From a bacterium (GTDB taxonomy: Bacteria > Vulcanimicrobiota > Xenobia > Xenobiales > JADMJV01), in NCBI GenBank assembly GCA_018780265.1, contig JADMJV010000017.1:82302-142692 (forward strand): a stretch of 60,391 nucleotides of DNA, written 5' to 3'. How positions within the stretch are numbered: the first letter of the stretch is position 1; each line of letters opens with the position of its first letter. The translations under genes and the position numbers were made by a program. Shown here piece by piece: positions 40,984-51,399 of the stretch. Under the pieces are notes generated by a model. That model had not been told where the DNA came from and ran no database searches. It was given only the letters and a program-made list of their open reading frames with translations.

Positions 40984-41748
40984 TTACTCGCGGTAGGCCA
41001 CAAACTCGAGACTGGTGGCCAGATAACCCAAGGGCGTATGCTCACAAAGCCACTGATCAAGCCGCTCTGCCTGATACGGAAAGGGGTAATGCACTCTATT
41101 CTTGGGAAAGAGTTGACGCCGCCATATCTCTACCAGTTTCAAATTGGCCTGAGCCAGTAGCTGCTTGACACTGCGAGAGGTGTAGAGGCGATCGTGGTAG
41201 TGATTCCCCAGCATATACACCAGCCGCATAATCCAAGACCAGGCACGCGGCAGATTGAAGCACAAAAAGAGACCTCCGGGCCGCAAAACCCTGTAGATCT
41301 CTCGCAAGGAAGCAGCGTCGTCGGGCACATGCTCAAGCACGCCAAAGCTCAGAATGGCGTGAAAGCTCTGGTCTTCAAACGGCAACTTCCAGTCGTGATC
41401 CAAAACCATCAGCGGGCAGCCGCTGGCCTCCAGAAGGGGACGCTTTGAGCCGAAAGTATCCACGTCGACGCTGGTAGGACGAAGGTCCCGGCGCGACATC
41501 AAGTAGGTGGCCGCTCCAGAACCGCAGCCCCAATCGAGAATATCCAGTTGCGATGCGGGCATTTGCCACCACGACTCACCCATGCGCACCACGTAGTCGA
41601 CCAGGTACAGGTAGGGCAGACAGCCCGAGAGATTGCGCAGGAAGCGGACGTCCTGCAAGTTGCCCACAACCTGCTTGAGATCTTCGGGAATCGGGAGGCG
41701 CTGGGCAAATATCTGACGACGAGATAGACCGGGTGTTACAGGGGCCAC
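40984..41748 (-). CDS. Class I SAM-dependent methyltransferase
   Basis: 254 aa. Motif I DILDWGCGSGAATYL, acidic post-I strand PTSVDVDTF, motif IV-like HAILSFGVLEHVPDDAASL, and the RVLRPGGLFLCFNLP loop define a Methyltransf_11/UbiE-type Rossmann methyltransferase. The C-terminal part (YTSRSVKQLLAQANLKLVEIWRR) is the usual helix-strand lid. The substrate is unknown; EHVPDDAASLREIYRVLRPGG is common in lipid, quinone and glycan methyltransferases. I choose GTG at 41748; earlier starts would run into the divergent ettA gene. Confidence 0.85.
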   Translation of the reverse strand: MAPVTPGLSRRQIFAQRLPIPEDLKQVVGNLQDVRFLRNLSGCLPYLYLVDYVVRMGESWWQMPASQLDILDWGCGSGAATYLMSRRDLRPTSVDVDTFGSKRPLLEASGCPLMVLDHDWKLPFEDQSFHAILSFGVLEHVPDDAASLREIYRVLRPGGLFLCFNLPRAWSWIMRLVYMLGNHYHDRLYTSRSVKQLLAQANLKLVEIWRRQLFPKNRVHYPFPYQAERLDQWLCEHTPLGYLATSLEFVAYRE

Positions 41749-41835
41749 GGGACCCCGGTTCGGCTCTCTGCTGGCGGTATCCTGTGTGCCTGCCCGGCAG
41801 GCAGGGGGCCCAGTGCCGACTGCGAAGCGCCCGGC

Positions 41836-43506
41836 ATGGCGAACGAATACATTTTCACGATGCACGACCTGCGCAAGGTCATCAATCACAAAGAGATCCT
41901 CAAAGGGATCAATCTCTCCTTTTACCCCGGTGCAAAAATCGGGGTATTGGGCTCCAACGGAGCCGGCAAGTCCACTCTGCTGCGCATTATGGCCGGCCAG
42001 GACAAGGACTTTCAGGGGCACGCCGCTCCCTCGGTGAGCGCCCGGGTGGGCTACGTAGCCCAGGAGCCTCAGTTGGACAACGAATTGACCGTCTTGGAAA
42101 ACATCCGGCTGGGTGCCGATGACGTGCTGGGTCTGATGAAGCAGTACGACGACGTCAACGAGAAGCTGTGCGACCCCGACATCGACGGTGACCAGATGGA
42201 GAAATTGCTCAACCGTCAGAGTCGCCTCTACGAAGAGATCGATCACAAGGGCGGCTGGGACCTGGACCGCATCATCGAAGTTTTTGCCCGAGCGATGCTA
42301 CTGCCACCCATGGACGCGGTAGTGGGTCCCCTGTCAGGTGGCGAAAAGAGACGCGTGGCCCTGTGTAAGGTGCTCATGCAAGAGCCCGACCTGCTGCTGC
42401 TTGACGAGCCCACCAACCATCTCGACGCCGAGTCGGTAGCCTGGTTGCAAGATCACCTGAAAGACTATCCGGGCACGGTGGTCTTCATCACCCACGACCG
42501 TTACTTCTTGGACCAGGTTGCCGCCTGGATCTTGGAAATGGAGCGGGGTAGCGGTTATCCCTGGAAGGGCAACTACAGCTCATGGTTGGGCCAGAAAGAA
42601 GCCCAACTGGCCTCCAAGGAGAAAGCAGAGTCTGCCCGTCGACGCAACTTAAAGCGCGAAATGGAATGGGCTGGCATGTCGCAGAAAGCCCAGCAGTCCA
42701 AAAACAAAGCGCGTATGAGCGCCTACGAAAAGATGCTGGCCGAAGCCCAGGCCGACCGCTCCGATTTCGCCGAAATCATCATTCCCCCCGGGCCTCCGCT
42801 GGGATCGGTGGTGGTGGAAGCCACCAACCTCAGCAAGTCGTTCGGCAAAAATGTGCTCTTCAACGACCTCACTTTCCAGCTACCGCGCGGTGGCATTGTG
42901 GGCATCATCGGTCCCAACGGAGCCGGTAAAACCACTCTATTCCGCATGATTATCGGCCAGGAGCAACCCGATTCGGGCACCCTGGTGGTGGGTGAATCGG
43001 TCAAGATTTCCCACGTGGATCAGCACCGTGACCACCTTAACGACGACTTGCAGGTGTGGCAGGAGATCACCGACAGCCAGGATCCCGTCAAAGTGGGCGA
43101 TCGCGAGATCAACGCTCGCGCCTACGCCGCCCGCTTCAATTTTACGGGCCAGGATCAGCAAAAACGCGTAGGAGACCTCTCCGGCGGTGAACGCAACCGA
43201 GTCCATTTGGGCAAGTTGCTACGCAGCGGCGGCAACCTGCTGCTGCTCGACGAGCCCTCCAACGACCTGGATGTGGACACTCTGCGAGCCTTGGAGCAGG
43301 CCCTTAACGAATTCCCCGGTTGCGCGGTGGTCATCAGCCACGACCGCTGGTTCCTGGACCGCATAGCCACCCATACGCTGGCCTGGGAAGGCGAAGGCAA
43401 ATGGGTCTTCTTCCCCGGCAACTACAGCGAATACGAAGAGAACAAGCGGGAGCGCCTGGGCGAGACCAGCAACCCCCACCAATTCCGAGTGCTGGCCAAA
43501 GCCTGA
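41836..43506 (+). CDS. ettA: Energy-dependent translational throttle protein EttA (ABC-F)
   Basis: A 556-aa cytoplasmic ABC-F ATPase that binds the ribosomal E site and gates entry into elongation according to the ATP/ADP ratio. Two ABC domains: Walker A GSNGAGKST at 39-47 with signature LSGGEKRR, and GPNGAGKTT with LSGGERNR, each followed by LLLLDEPTNHLD or LLLLDEPSNDLD. The EttA arm is present in domain 1, and the linker contains the RRRNLKREMEWA and QSKNKARMSAYEKM helix of the P-site tRNA interaction motif. Length and motifs match E. coli EttA. Monocistronic. Confidence 0.95.
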   Translation: MANEYIFTMHDLRKVINHKEILKGINLSFYPGAKIGVLGSNGAGKSTLLRIMAGQDKDFQGHAAPSVSARVGYVAQEPQLDNELTVLENIRLGADDVLGLMKQYDDVNEKLCDPDIDGDQMEKLLNRQSRLYEEIDHKGGWDLDRIIEVFARAMLLPPMDAVVGPLSGGEKRRVALCKVLMQEPDLLLLDEPTNHLDAESVAWLQDHLKDYPGTVVFITHDRYFLDQVAAWILEMERGSGYPWKGNYSSWLGQKEAQLASKEKAESARRRNLKREMEWAGMSQKAQQSKNKARMSAYEKMLAEAQADRSDFAEIIIPPGPPLGSVVVEATNLSKSFGKNVLFNDLTFQLPRGGIVGIIGPNGAGKTTLFRMIIGQEQPDSGTLVVGESVKISHVDQHRDHLNDDLQVWQEITDSQDPVKVGDREINARAYAARFNFTGQDQQKRVGDLSGGERNRVHLGKLLRSGGNLLLLDEPSNDLDVDTLRALEQALNEFPGCAVVISHDRWFLDRIATHTLAWEGEGKWVFFPGNYSEYEENKRERLGETSNPHQFRVLAKA

Positions 43507-43544
43507 GCCAAAGATAACGGTCGGTCGGTAGCCTGTCGTTTTGA

Positions 43545-44930
43545 CTAGCTATCGACCGGTCGGCGATTGCGCCACAGGTAGATCCAGAAGAGCACGGCCA
43601 GACCGGCCAGCAACAGTCCCCAGTTCCCCAAAATGGTGTAAAGCAGGTAAAAGTTCAATAACGAGATGCCGGTGCCGATCATGTAAGCCAGCCAGCGCAC
43701 GGCCGGGGGATTGGCATAGGCCCCCATGCGAGCCGGGTCGGAGGTAAACTGGACCAGCGGAAAAATGGCAAAGGGCAGTTGCATCGACAATACGACCTGC
43801 GAGATGACCAGCATCTGCACCGTATGGCTGCCACCGGTCGCCGAAATGGCCCACAAGGCGGGGCCGATGGCCAGCAATCGGGTAATCAGCCGGCGGACCC
43901 AGGCGGCCACTTTGATTTTCAAGAACCCTTCCATCACAATCTGTCCGGCCAAGGTGCCGGTGATGGTGGAAGATTGGCCCGAACAGAGCAGGGCCACAGC
44001 AAACAGGGTGGCGGCCGTGCCGCCCAGCATGGGCTTGAGAAGTTCGTGGGCCTGCTGCAATTCGTCGACCACCGTACCTTTGGGGTGGAAGACAGCCGCA
44101 GCCAGCACGAGAATGCCGGCATTGACAAAGAAGGCGCCACCCAGAGCCAGCACCGTGTCGAGAGCATTGGCCCGCAACGAGGTGTCGATGTCTTCCGGTT
44201 TGTCGCCGGTGTCGCGCGTCTGGACCAGGGCCGAATGGAGATAAAGGTTGTGGGGCATCACCGTGGCCCCCAGAATGCCCAACGAAATGGCCAGCGCCTC
44301 CAGGTTGGGCATATAGGGATGAAACAGCCCTGACGCAACCGAGCCCCAATCGGGCTGGGCCTGGAAAATCTGAATGGCAAAGCAGGCCCCGATGGTGAGC
44401 ACCAGCACGATGACCAGGGCCTCCAATTTGCGAAAGCCAAAATGCATCAGCCCCAGCAGCAGCATGACGTCGGCTCCCGTGAGCAGGACGCCCCAAATGA
44501 GGGGAATCCCGAAGAGCAGATTGAGACCGATGGCCGACCCGATCACTTCGGCCAGGTCGCAGGCAATGATGGCCACCTCGCAGAGCAGCCAGAGCAGAAT
44601 GGCCGCCGGCCGCGGATAGTAAGCTCGACAGGCCTGAGCCAGATCGACCCGAGCCACCACGCCCATTCGGACGCACAAGTTTTGCAAAAAAATGGCCATC
44701 AGGTTGGAGAGCAGAACCACCCAGAGCAGTTGATAGCCAAACTTGGAGCCGCCGGCCAGGTCGGTGGCCCAGTTGCCCGGATCCATATAACCCACGCTGA
44801 CCAGATAGGCAGGCCCCGAGATAGAGAAGAATTTTTTTAACCACGAACCCGCCCGCGGCACCGACACGCTGCGGTAGGCCTCAGGTAGGGAGTGCTGAAG
44901 ATCTGGCTGTAGGGAAACGAGAGGTAACAT
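43545..44930 (-). CDS. mntH: Nramp-family Mn(II)/Fe(II) transporter (MntH)
   Basis: A 461-aa membrane transporter with about 11 helices importing divalent metal with protons. Metal-site motifs are present: VGYMDPGNWATD in helix 1 and GATVMPHNLYLHSALVQ in helix 6 (Asp, Asn and Met ligands), with the conserved SGQSSTITGTLAGQIVMEGFL consensus transport motif. The ATG at 44930 is preferred over 44945 because GAAGGA lies 3-4 nt upstream. Two dyads upstream suggest control by a Mn-responsive repressor. It converges with ettA; a long imperfect dyad (CGGTCGGTAGC with GCTATCGACCG) spans the stops. Confidence 0.95.
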   Translation of the reverse strand: MLPLVSLQPDLQHSLPEAYRSVSVPRAGSWLKKFFSISGPAYLVSVGYMDPGNWATDLAGGSKFGYQLLWVVLLSNLMAIFLQNLCVRMGVVARVDLAQACRAYYPRPAAILLWLLCEVAIIACDLAEVIGSAIGLNLLFGIPLIWGVLLTGADVMLLLGLMHFGFRKLEALVIVLVLTIGACFAIQIFQAQPDWGSVASGLFHPYMPNLEALAISLGILGATVMPHNLYLHSALVQTRDTGDKPEDIDTSLRANALDTVLALGGAFFVNAGILVLAAAVFHPKGTVVDELQQAHELLKPMLGGTAATLFAVALLCSGQSSTITGTLAGQIVMEGFLKIKVAAWVRRLITRLLAIGPALWAISATGGSHTVQMLVISQVVLSMQLPFAIFPLVQFTSDPARMGAYANPPAVRWLAYMIGTGISLLNFYLLYTILGNWGLLLAGLAVLFWIYLWRNRRPVDS

Positions 44931-44944
44931 GGGTCCTTCGGTCA

Positions 44945-44981
44945 TTTTAGCTTTATCTAAAAATTTTTAGCACGGACTAAA
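44945..44981. promoter_or_regulatory. Paired operator-like dyads upstream of mntH
   Basis: TTTTAG-N6-CTAAAA (44945-44962) and TTTAG-N6-CTAAA (44966-44981). Both have the same half-site (TTTAG/CTAAA) and the same 6-bp spacer, and their centres are exactly 20 bp apart, about two helical turns. TTTAG/CTAAA arms resemble DtxR/MntR-family metalloregulator sites. Placement just upstream of mntH fits Mn(II)-dependent repression (inference). Confidence 0.7.
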
Positions 44982-45003
44982 CAATCCTGCATGGACCGCG
45001 ATG

Positions 45004-46017
45004 TTACCGAAACGACGGATATCCAAATTGGCTCAATTTCTCGGCCAAAAAATCGCAGACCATGGTGACCGAGTCGTCCACTCCGTCCAGTGGGTACATA
45101 TTGAAGCCGTGGGGAGCGCCCGCGAACAGTGCCACCCGGACCATGTTCTTTTCCGACCAGCGCTGAGCTAAATACAGCGTATCGTCCACCAAGATGTCGG
45201 CGCCGCCCACCAAGAAAAGGGTCTCGGGCAGCTTGGGCACGGGCGCGTAGAGGGGGGAGATGGCGGCCACGCGACGCTGTTCGGGCTGCAGGCCCGGCGT
45301 AAACCAGTGGATCATGCGACGTATGGAAGTGGTGGTCAAATCGGGGTGGTCATCATCGGGGGCCAGCCGGGCCCCGGGCGTGACGCCCAGGTCGTAGACC
45401 CCGTAATAGAGCACGGCAGCGCTAAATTGAGTGGCCCGCGGCCCCAGCCGCAACAAAGTCATGGCCGCCAGATGCGATCCGGCCGAGCAACCCATGAGGG
45501 CCACTTTGGAAGTGCCGAACTGGCTTTGAGCGTTCCTCAGCAACCAGTCTGCGGCGGTTACGCAGTCATCGATGCCGGCCGGAAAGGGGTGTTCTGGAGC
45601 CAATCGGTAGTCCACGCTGACCACCGCCACACCGGCCCTATTGGCTAACTCTTCGGCCATTTTTCGGTCGCTGGCGGCATTGCCCATTACCCAGCCGCCC
45701 CCATGCATCTGCAAAACCACGCCACGGGCCTGTCCGTCGGGCTTGACCACCCGGATGGGCACTCCCTCGGCGGCCCTCCATTCGGGGCCGCTGCGATCTA
45801 CTTGAGGTCCGCCCAGCCAGGCGCGTCCCCGCCGCAAAAACTCAGCGTCATCGGGGGCGTCAGGCGAGGCCGCCTGCATTTTGGCAAGGTCGCGTCGCAC
45901 CTGGTCAAAGGCCCGCTCGGGACAGTTGACCTCAAGCATGATAACCTCGCCGACCGCCCAGGCCGAAAGGCTCAGACTGGCCAACACCCCCCCCAGGAAC
46001 AGGCGACGCCCGATCAT
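45004..46017 (-). CDS. Exported alpha/beta hydrolase (HSL-type esterase)
   Basis: 337 aa. The start MIGRRLFLGGVLASLSLSAWA has a twin-Arg pair followed by a hydrophobic segment, so Tat or Sec export is likely. The hydrolase has an oxyanion-hole motif (QMHGGGWVMG), nucleophile elbow GCSAG, acid-loop Asp in GADILVDD and a catalytic His in PHGFNMY, all of the hormone-sensitive-lipase/esterase family. Its ATG overlaps the stop of the biotin carboxylase gene (TGATG), so it is the last gene of that operon. Substrate unknown; short-chain acyl esters are typical. Confidence 0.88.
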   Translation of the reverse strand: MIGRRLFLGGVLASLSLSAWAVGEVIMLEVNCPERAFDQVRRDLAKMQAASPDAPDDAEFLRRGRAWLGGPQVDRSGPEWRAAEGVPIRVVKPDGQARGVVLQMHGGGWVMGNAASDRKMAEELANRAGVAVVSVDYRLAPEHPFPAGIDDCVTAADWLLRNAQSQFGTSKVALMGCSAGSHLAAMTLLRLGPRATQFSAAVLYYGVYDLGVTPGARLAPDDDHPDLTTTSIRRMIHWFTPGLQPEQRRVAAISPLYAPVPKLPETLFLVGGADILVDDTLYLAQRWSEKNMVRVALFAGAPHGFNMYPLDGVDDSVTMVCDFLAEKLSQFGYPSFR

Positions 46018-47801
46018 CAAGCCAGCTTCACCAAAACCGTGCGCGCCTGGACCACCTCGCCGGCCTGGCAGTGGACCTCAGCCACCACCCCATCGGCCGG
46101 AGAGGTCAGGCGGTGCTCCATTTTCATGGCCTCCAGGCGCACCAGCGTTTGACCCGCATAGACCGACTCGCCGGCCTGCACCAGCACTTCCACAATGCTC
46201 CCCGTCAGCGGGGCCAGGATGGCTCCTCTGGGCGGCAATGCGCGGGCCTGTCCCTGGCGGGCCCGCAAAGTAAGTTGGACGATGGCCTGAGAACTGGCCA
46301 CCCACACCTCCTGGTCTTGCCAGTGCACGCGGAACCGGCGACGTTGCCCTTCCCGTTCCAACCACACCCAGCCGTTTTCCAGACCGCAGGGAGTGTCATC
46401 CCAGTGAATGGGCTCCAGCCCCTCGAAATGCCAGCGAGACCCCTCTCCAGGCAGATTGCGCCAGGCTTGACCGGGCAAATCCAACCAGCGGGCGGCCACA
46501 GCCGCCCAGGGGGCCCAGGGGTCAGCCGCCTGGCGGGCGACATGGCCGTCCAAAGTATCCACAAAAAACGTTTCGAAATGAGCCCTGGACAGCCACTCGG
46601 AGAGAAAATCCCGGTTGCTGGCCACCCCAAAGAGCACCGTGCGCTCCAGGGCGCGACGCAGACGGCGTAAAGCCGTGTCCCGGTCTTCTCCCCAGGCCAC
46701 CAACTTGGCTAACATGGGGTCGTAGTGGGGGGTGATTTCGTCGCCGCTGCTCAGGGCGCTCTCCACCCGCACCTCGCCAGCGGGCGGCTCCCATAGCAAC
46801 ACCCGCCCCGGGCAGGGGACGTGGCCCAAAACGGGGTCTTCGGCATAGAGGCGCACCTCCACGGCGTGGCCCCGCAACGGAACTTCCGTCCATGGCAAAG
46901 TCTCCCCTTGAGCCACCCGCAACTGCCACTCTACCAGATCCAGACCGGTGACCGCTTCGCTCACCGGATGCTCCACTTGCAGGCGTGTATTCATCTCAAG
47001 AAAGTAGAACTGCTGGCCGCTCACCAAGAACTCGACCGTGCCGGCGTTCGCGTAGCCGGCGGCCGCAGCCACCCGCAGGGCGGCCTGCTGCAACTGAGCC
47101 CGCAGTGCCGGGCTGAGGTGAGTGGCCGGCGACTCTTCGAAAATCTTCTGATGGCGGCGCTGCAAAGAGCAGTCACGCTCGCCCAGGTGGATCAGATGGC
47201 CAAACTTGTCGCCCAATACCTGCACTTCAATATGACGGGCCTGAATCAGCAGCGGCTCGAGCAACACCCGGTCGTCTCCAAAGGACCGCCGGGCCTCGGA
47301 GCGGGCCGACTGCATCGCCGCCTCCAGTTGGGCGGGCGTATCCACCCTCCGCATGCCCTTGCCTCCCCCACCTGCCACCGCCTTGACCATGAGAGGATAG
47401 GTGGCTTTATCGACAGCCATGCTGGTCAGAACGGGGACATCCACTTGCTGGGCCAGTTGCTTGGCGCCCTCCTTACTGGCCAGCAACTCCATGCTGGCGG
47501 GGCTGGGGCCCACCCAGACCAGACCGGCCTCGCCTACGGCTCGGGCAAACTCCACGTTCTCGGCCAGAAAACCAAAGCCCGGGTGAACGGCCTGAGCCCC
47601 CGAGGAGCGGGCGGCCTGCAACAGGGCAGCCACATCCAAATAGGAGGGGACGCGAAAAGCCTGCTGCGCTTCACGCACCCAGCGCGCCTTCTGGTCCGCA
47701 TCGGTGAAGACCGCCACTACGCCAATCCCGAGTCGCTCGCAGGTACGCGCGATGCGACAGGCGATCTCCCCCCGATTGGCGATAAGCAATTTGTCGATCA
47801 C
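46017..47801 (-). CDS. Acyl-CoA carboxylase alpha subunit: biotin carboxylase with C-terminal BCCP
   Basis: 594 aa. N-terminal biotin carboxylase (KLLIANRGEIACRIARTCERLG; ATP-grasp loop KAVAGGGGKGMRR; FLEMNTRLQVEH active-site segment), then a spacer region, then a biotinyl domain with EAMKMEH (biotin-accepting K560). Carboxybiotin formed here is used by the carboxyltransferase encoded two genes upstream. With the acyl-CoA dehydrogenase next to it, the best match is 3-methylcrotonyl-CoA carboxylase of leucine breakdown; geranyl- or other acyl-CoA carboxylases are alternatives. GTG start overlapping the dehydrogenase stop by 4 nt. The middle region is shorter than in many MCC alpha chains. Confidence 0.9.
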   Translation of the reverse strand: MIDKLLIANRGEIACRIARTCERLGIGVVAVFTDADQKARWVREAQQAFRVPSYLDVAALLQAARSSGAQAVHPGFGFLAENVEFARAVGEAGLVWVGPSPASMELLASKEGAKQLAQQVDVPVLTSMAVDKATYPLMVKAVAGGGGKGMRRVDTPAQLEAAMQSARSEARRSFGDDRVLLEPLLIQARHIEVQVLGDKFGHLIHLGERDCSLQRRHQKIFEESPATHLSPALRAQLQQAALRVAAAAGYANAGTVEFLVSGQQFYFLEMNTRLQVEHPVSEAVTGLDLVEWQLRVAQGETLPWTEVPLRGHAVEVRLYAEDPVLGHVPCPGRVLLWEPPAGEVRVESALSSGDEITPHYDPMLAKLVAWGEDRDTALRRLRRALERTVLFGVASNRDFLSEWLSRAHFETFFVDTLDGHVARQAADPWAPWAAVAARWLDLPGQAWRNLPGEGSRWHFEGLEPIHWDDTPCGLENGWVWLEREGQRRRFRVHWQDQEVWVASSQAIVQLTLRARQGQARALPPRGAILAPLTGSIVEVLVQAGESVYAGQTLVRLEAMKMEHRLTSPADGVVAEVHCQAGEVVQARTVLVKLA

Positions 47802-48943
47802 ACGTAACCTTCCATTTTGGCCAGCACGCCCAGCATAATCTCATCGGCGCCGCCCCCGATCGACATCAAGCGAGCATCGCGATAATAGCGGGCGATGGGG
47901 TATTCCTCGGCGTAGCCCATGCCGCCATGAAACTGCATGCAGGTGTCGGCCACCTCGCGACAGAGTCGGCCAGCCTTGAGCTTGGCCATGCTCACCTCGC
48001 GGGTACAGTCCTGACCGGCCACCATCTGAGCCGTGCAGTAGTGGGCCATCTGGCGCAGCATTTCGATCTCCGTGCGCAGTTCGGCCAGGCGAAAGTGGAC
48101 ATACTGATTAGCAATAATCGGCTTGCCAAAGGTCTTGCGCTCTTTGCAAAATTCCACCGTCATGCGCATGGCTCGGTCCATGCCGCCCAGGCACAGGCCC
48201 ACACCCACCAGGCGCTCCTTCTGAAACTGCTTCATCTGCAGCACAAACCCGCGGCCTTCCTCGCCGATGCAGTTGGCCTTGGATACGCGCACATCCTCAA
48301 AACTGAGAGCGGCCGTGTCGCTGCAGTGATTGCCCAGCTTGTCGATGGTCCGGCTGACTTTGAAGCCAGGCGTATCGGTGGGTACCACAATCAGCGACAT
48401 GCCTTTGCTGCCCTGACCCGGGGTGGTGCGGGCCAAGACCACAATGAAGTCGGCCTGTGTGCCGTTGGTGATCCACATCTTGGAGCCATTGATCACGTAA
48501 TGGTCGCCGTCGCTGTCGGCCCGGGTGGTGAGACCGGCCACGTCCGAGCCGGCGTCGGGCTCGCTGACGGCGATGGCCGATATCAGTTTGCCCTCGATGG
48601 CCGGCACCAAAAAGCGTTGCTTGAGGTCCTCGCTACCAAATTGGGCCAGCGCCGGAGTGGCCATGTCGGTGTGCACCATAATGCCCATCGACACGCCCGC
48701 CGCGGCGGCCCCGCCCAGTTCTTCAGACATCAGATAGTTACACCAGTAGTCCCCACCCCCACCGCCATACTCCTCAGGGTAGCTGACGCCCAGGGCCCCC
48801 AGTTCGGCCAGCTTGGGAAAAAGCGTGCGGCCGGGGTAACACTTGCTGGCTTCCCACTCCTCCACGTGTGGGTCGATTTCGCGCTCCACGAAACGGCGGA
48901 TGGTCTGGCGAAACATCTGGTGTTCGGGGGTAAGGGTCAACAT
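47798..48943 (-). CDS. Acyl-CoA dehydrogenase (isovaleryl-CoA dehydrogenase-like)
   Basis: A 381-aa FAD flavoprotein oxidising acyl-CoA to enoyl-CoA. Family signatures: AIAVSEPDAGSDVAGL, KMWITNGTQADFIVVLAR and the C-terminal QFHGGMGYAEEYPIARYYRDARL, which carries a Glu at the position of the MCAD-type catalytic base. Context (next to both carboxylase subunits) suggests isovaleryl-CoA or another branched short-chain acyl-CoA. Start at 48943 with GAGGAGG 5 nt upstream; it begins 10 nt after the carboxyltransferase stop. Electrons would go to ETF, which is not encoded here. Confidence 0.9.
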   Translation of the reverse strand: MLTLTPEHQMFRQTIRRFVEREIDPHVEEWEASKCYPGRTLFPKLAELGALGVSYPEEYGGGGGDYWCNYLMSEELGGAAAAGVSMGIMVHTDMATPALAQFGSEDLKQRFLVPAIEGKLISAIAVSEPDAGSDVAGLTTRADSDGDHYVINGSKMWITNGTQADFIVVLARTTPGQGSKGMSLIVVPTDTPGFKVSRTIDKLGNHCSDTAALSFEDVRVSKANCIGEEGRGFVLQMKQFQKERLVGVGLCLGGMDRAMRMTVEFCKERKTFGKPIIANQYVHFRLAELRTEIEMLRQMAHYCTAQMVAGQDCTREVSMAKLKAGRLCREVADTCMQFHGGMGYAEEYPIARYYRDARLMSIGGGADEIMLGVLAKMEGYV

Positions 48944-48953
48944 CTTGGCCTCC

Positions 48954-50535
<1,582 letters not shown>

Positions 50536-50549
<14 letters not shown>

Positions 50550-51399
50550 GCGGAGCCATCCCCAACATCTGGCGGGCCTCGGCCGGGGTAGCCACACGCC
50601 CGCCCACGTCTTCGATCATGCGCACCGCCTTGGCCACCAGGTCGCCATTGGAGGTGGCCATCTTGCCCTCGCTGACGTAAAAGTTGTCCTCCAGTCCCAC
50701 CCGCACATTGCCGCCCAGGGTCACGGCCGTGGGCAGCAGTTGCCATTGCACCATGCCGATGCCGATACACTGCCAGAGAGCCTCAGCCGGCAGCGACTGG
50801 ACCAGATGCAGCAGATCGCGGACCGTGGCCGGAATGCCGCCCAGCACACCCATCACCAGCGAATAGAGCAGAGGGGTGCCCAGCAATCCCATTTCTCGCA
50901 GAGGGTCGACGTTGTGAATGTGGCCACTGTCAAAGCACTCCATTTCGGGCAGGGTGCCGGCCTCGTTCATGGCTTCCAGATAGAACTGGATGTCGCCAAA
51001 GGGGTTGGAGAAGACGTGGTCGTGCACAAAGCGCCGCTGCTTGCTGGAAAAGATGGCATAGTTCATCGAGCCCATGTTGAGAGCGGCCATGGCCGGGCGC
51101 AGGGCCCGGATATGGCCGATGCGTGTCTCCCGGTCTACGTTGATAGCCCCGGTGGAATAGTTGATGATGGCCTGCGGGCAGTTCTGCTTGAGTTGTTCGT
51201 CGATGCGGGCGTAGCTGGCCACGTCAAAGGCAGGTTTACCGTCCTCCTGGCGGGCGTGCACATGCACAATGCTGGCCCCCGCCTCCAGACTGCGCCGCGC
51301 CTCGGCCGCGATCTCCTGGGCGGTGTAGGGAATGGCCGGGCACTGGCGACGGTCGGCCAGGGCCCCGGTGAGGGCGGCGCTGAGAATCACCGGCTTCAT
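50536..51399 (-). CDS. Beta-keto acid cleavage enzyme (BKACE/KCE, DUF849)
   Basis: A 287-aa TIM-barrel Zn enzyme that condenses a beta-keto acid with acetyl-CoA, releasing acetoacetate and a new CoA thioester. The metal motif HVHAR gives H46 and H48, and RVGLEDN with E237 is the conserved later ligand region; LNMGSMN and GHIHNV are also family marks. In lysine fermentation the substrate is 3-keto-5-aminohexanoate, but most BKACEs act on other keto acids. Its place in a carboxylase/dehydrogenase operon suggests a role in acyl-CoA catabolism, possibly replacing HMG-CoA lyase chemistry (inference). ATG overlaps the upstream stop by 4 nt. Confidence 0.88.

Noticed and set aside
41749..42246. 166-residue N-terminal extension of the methyltransferase
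   Set aside because: It overlaps the divergent ettA gene and has no methyltransferase features; the GTG at 41748 is enough for the full fold.
43521..43560. Terminator between ettA and mntH
   Set aside because: The imperfect dyad CGGTCGGTAGC/GCTATCGACCG has a long loop and no T-run, and part of it encodes the mntH C-terminus; kept only as a remark.
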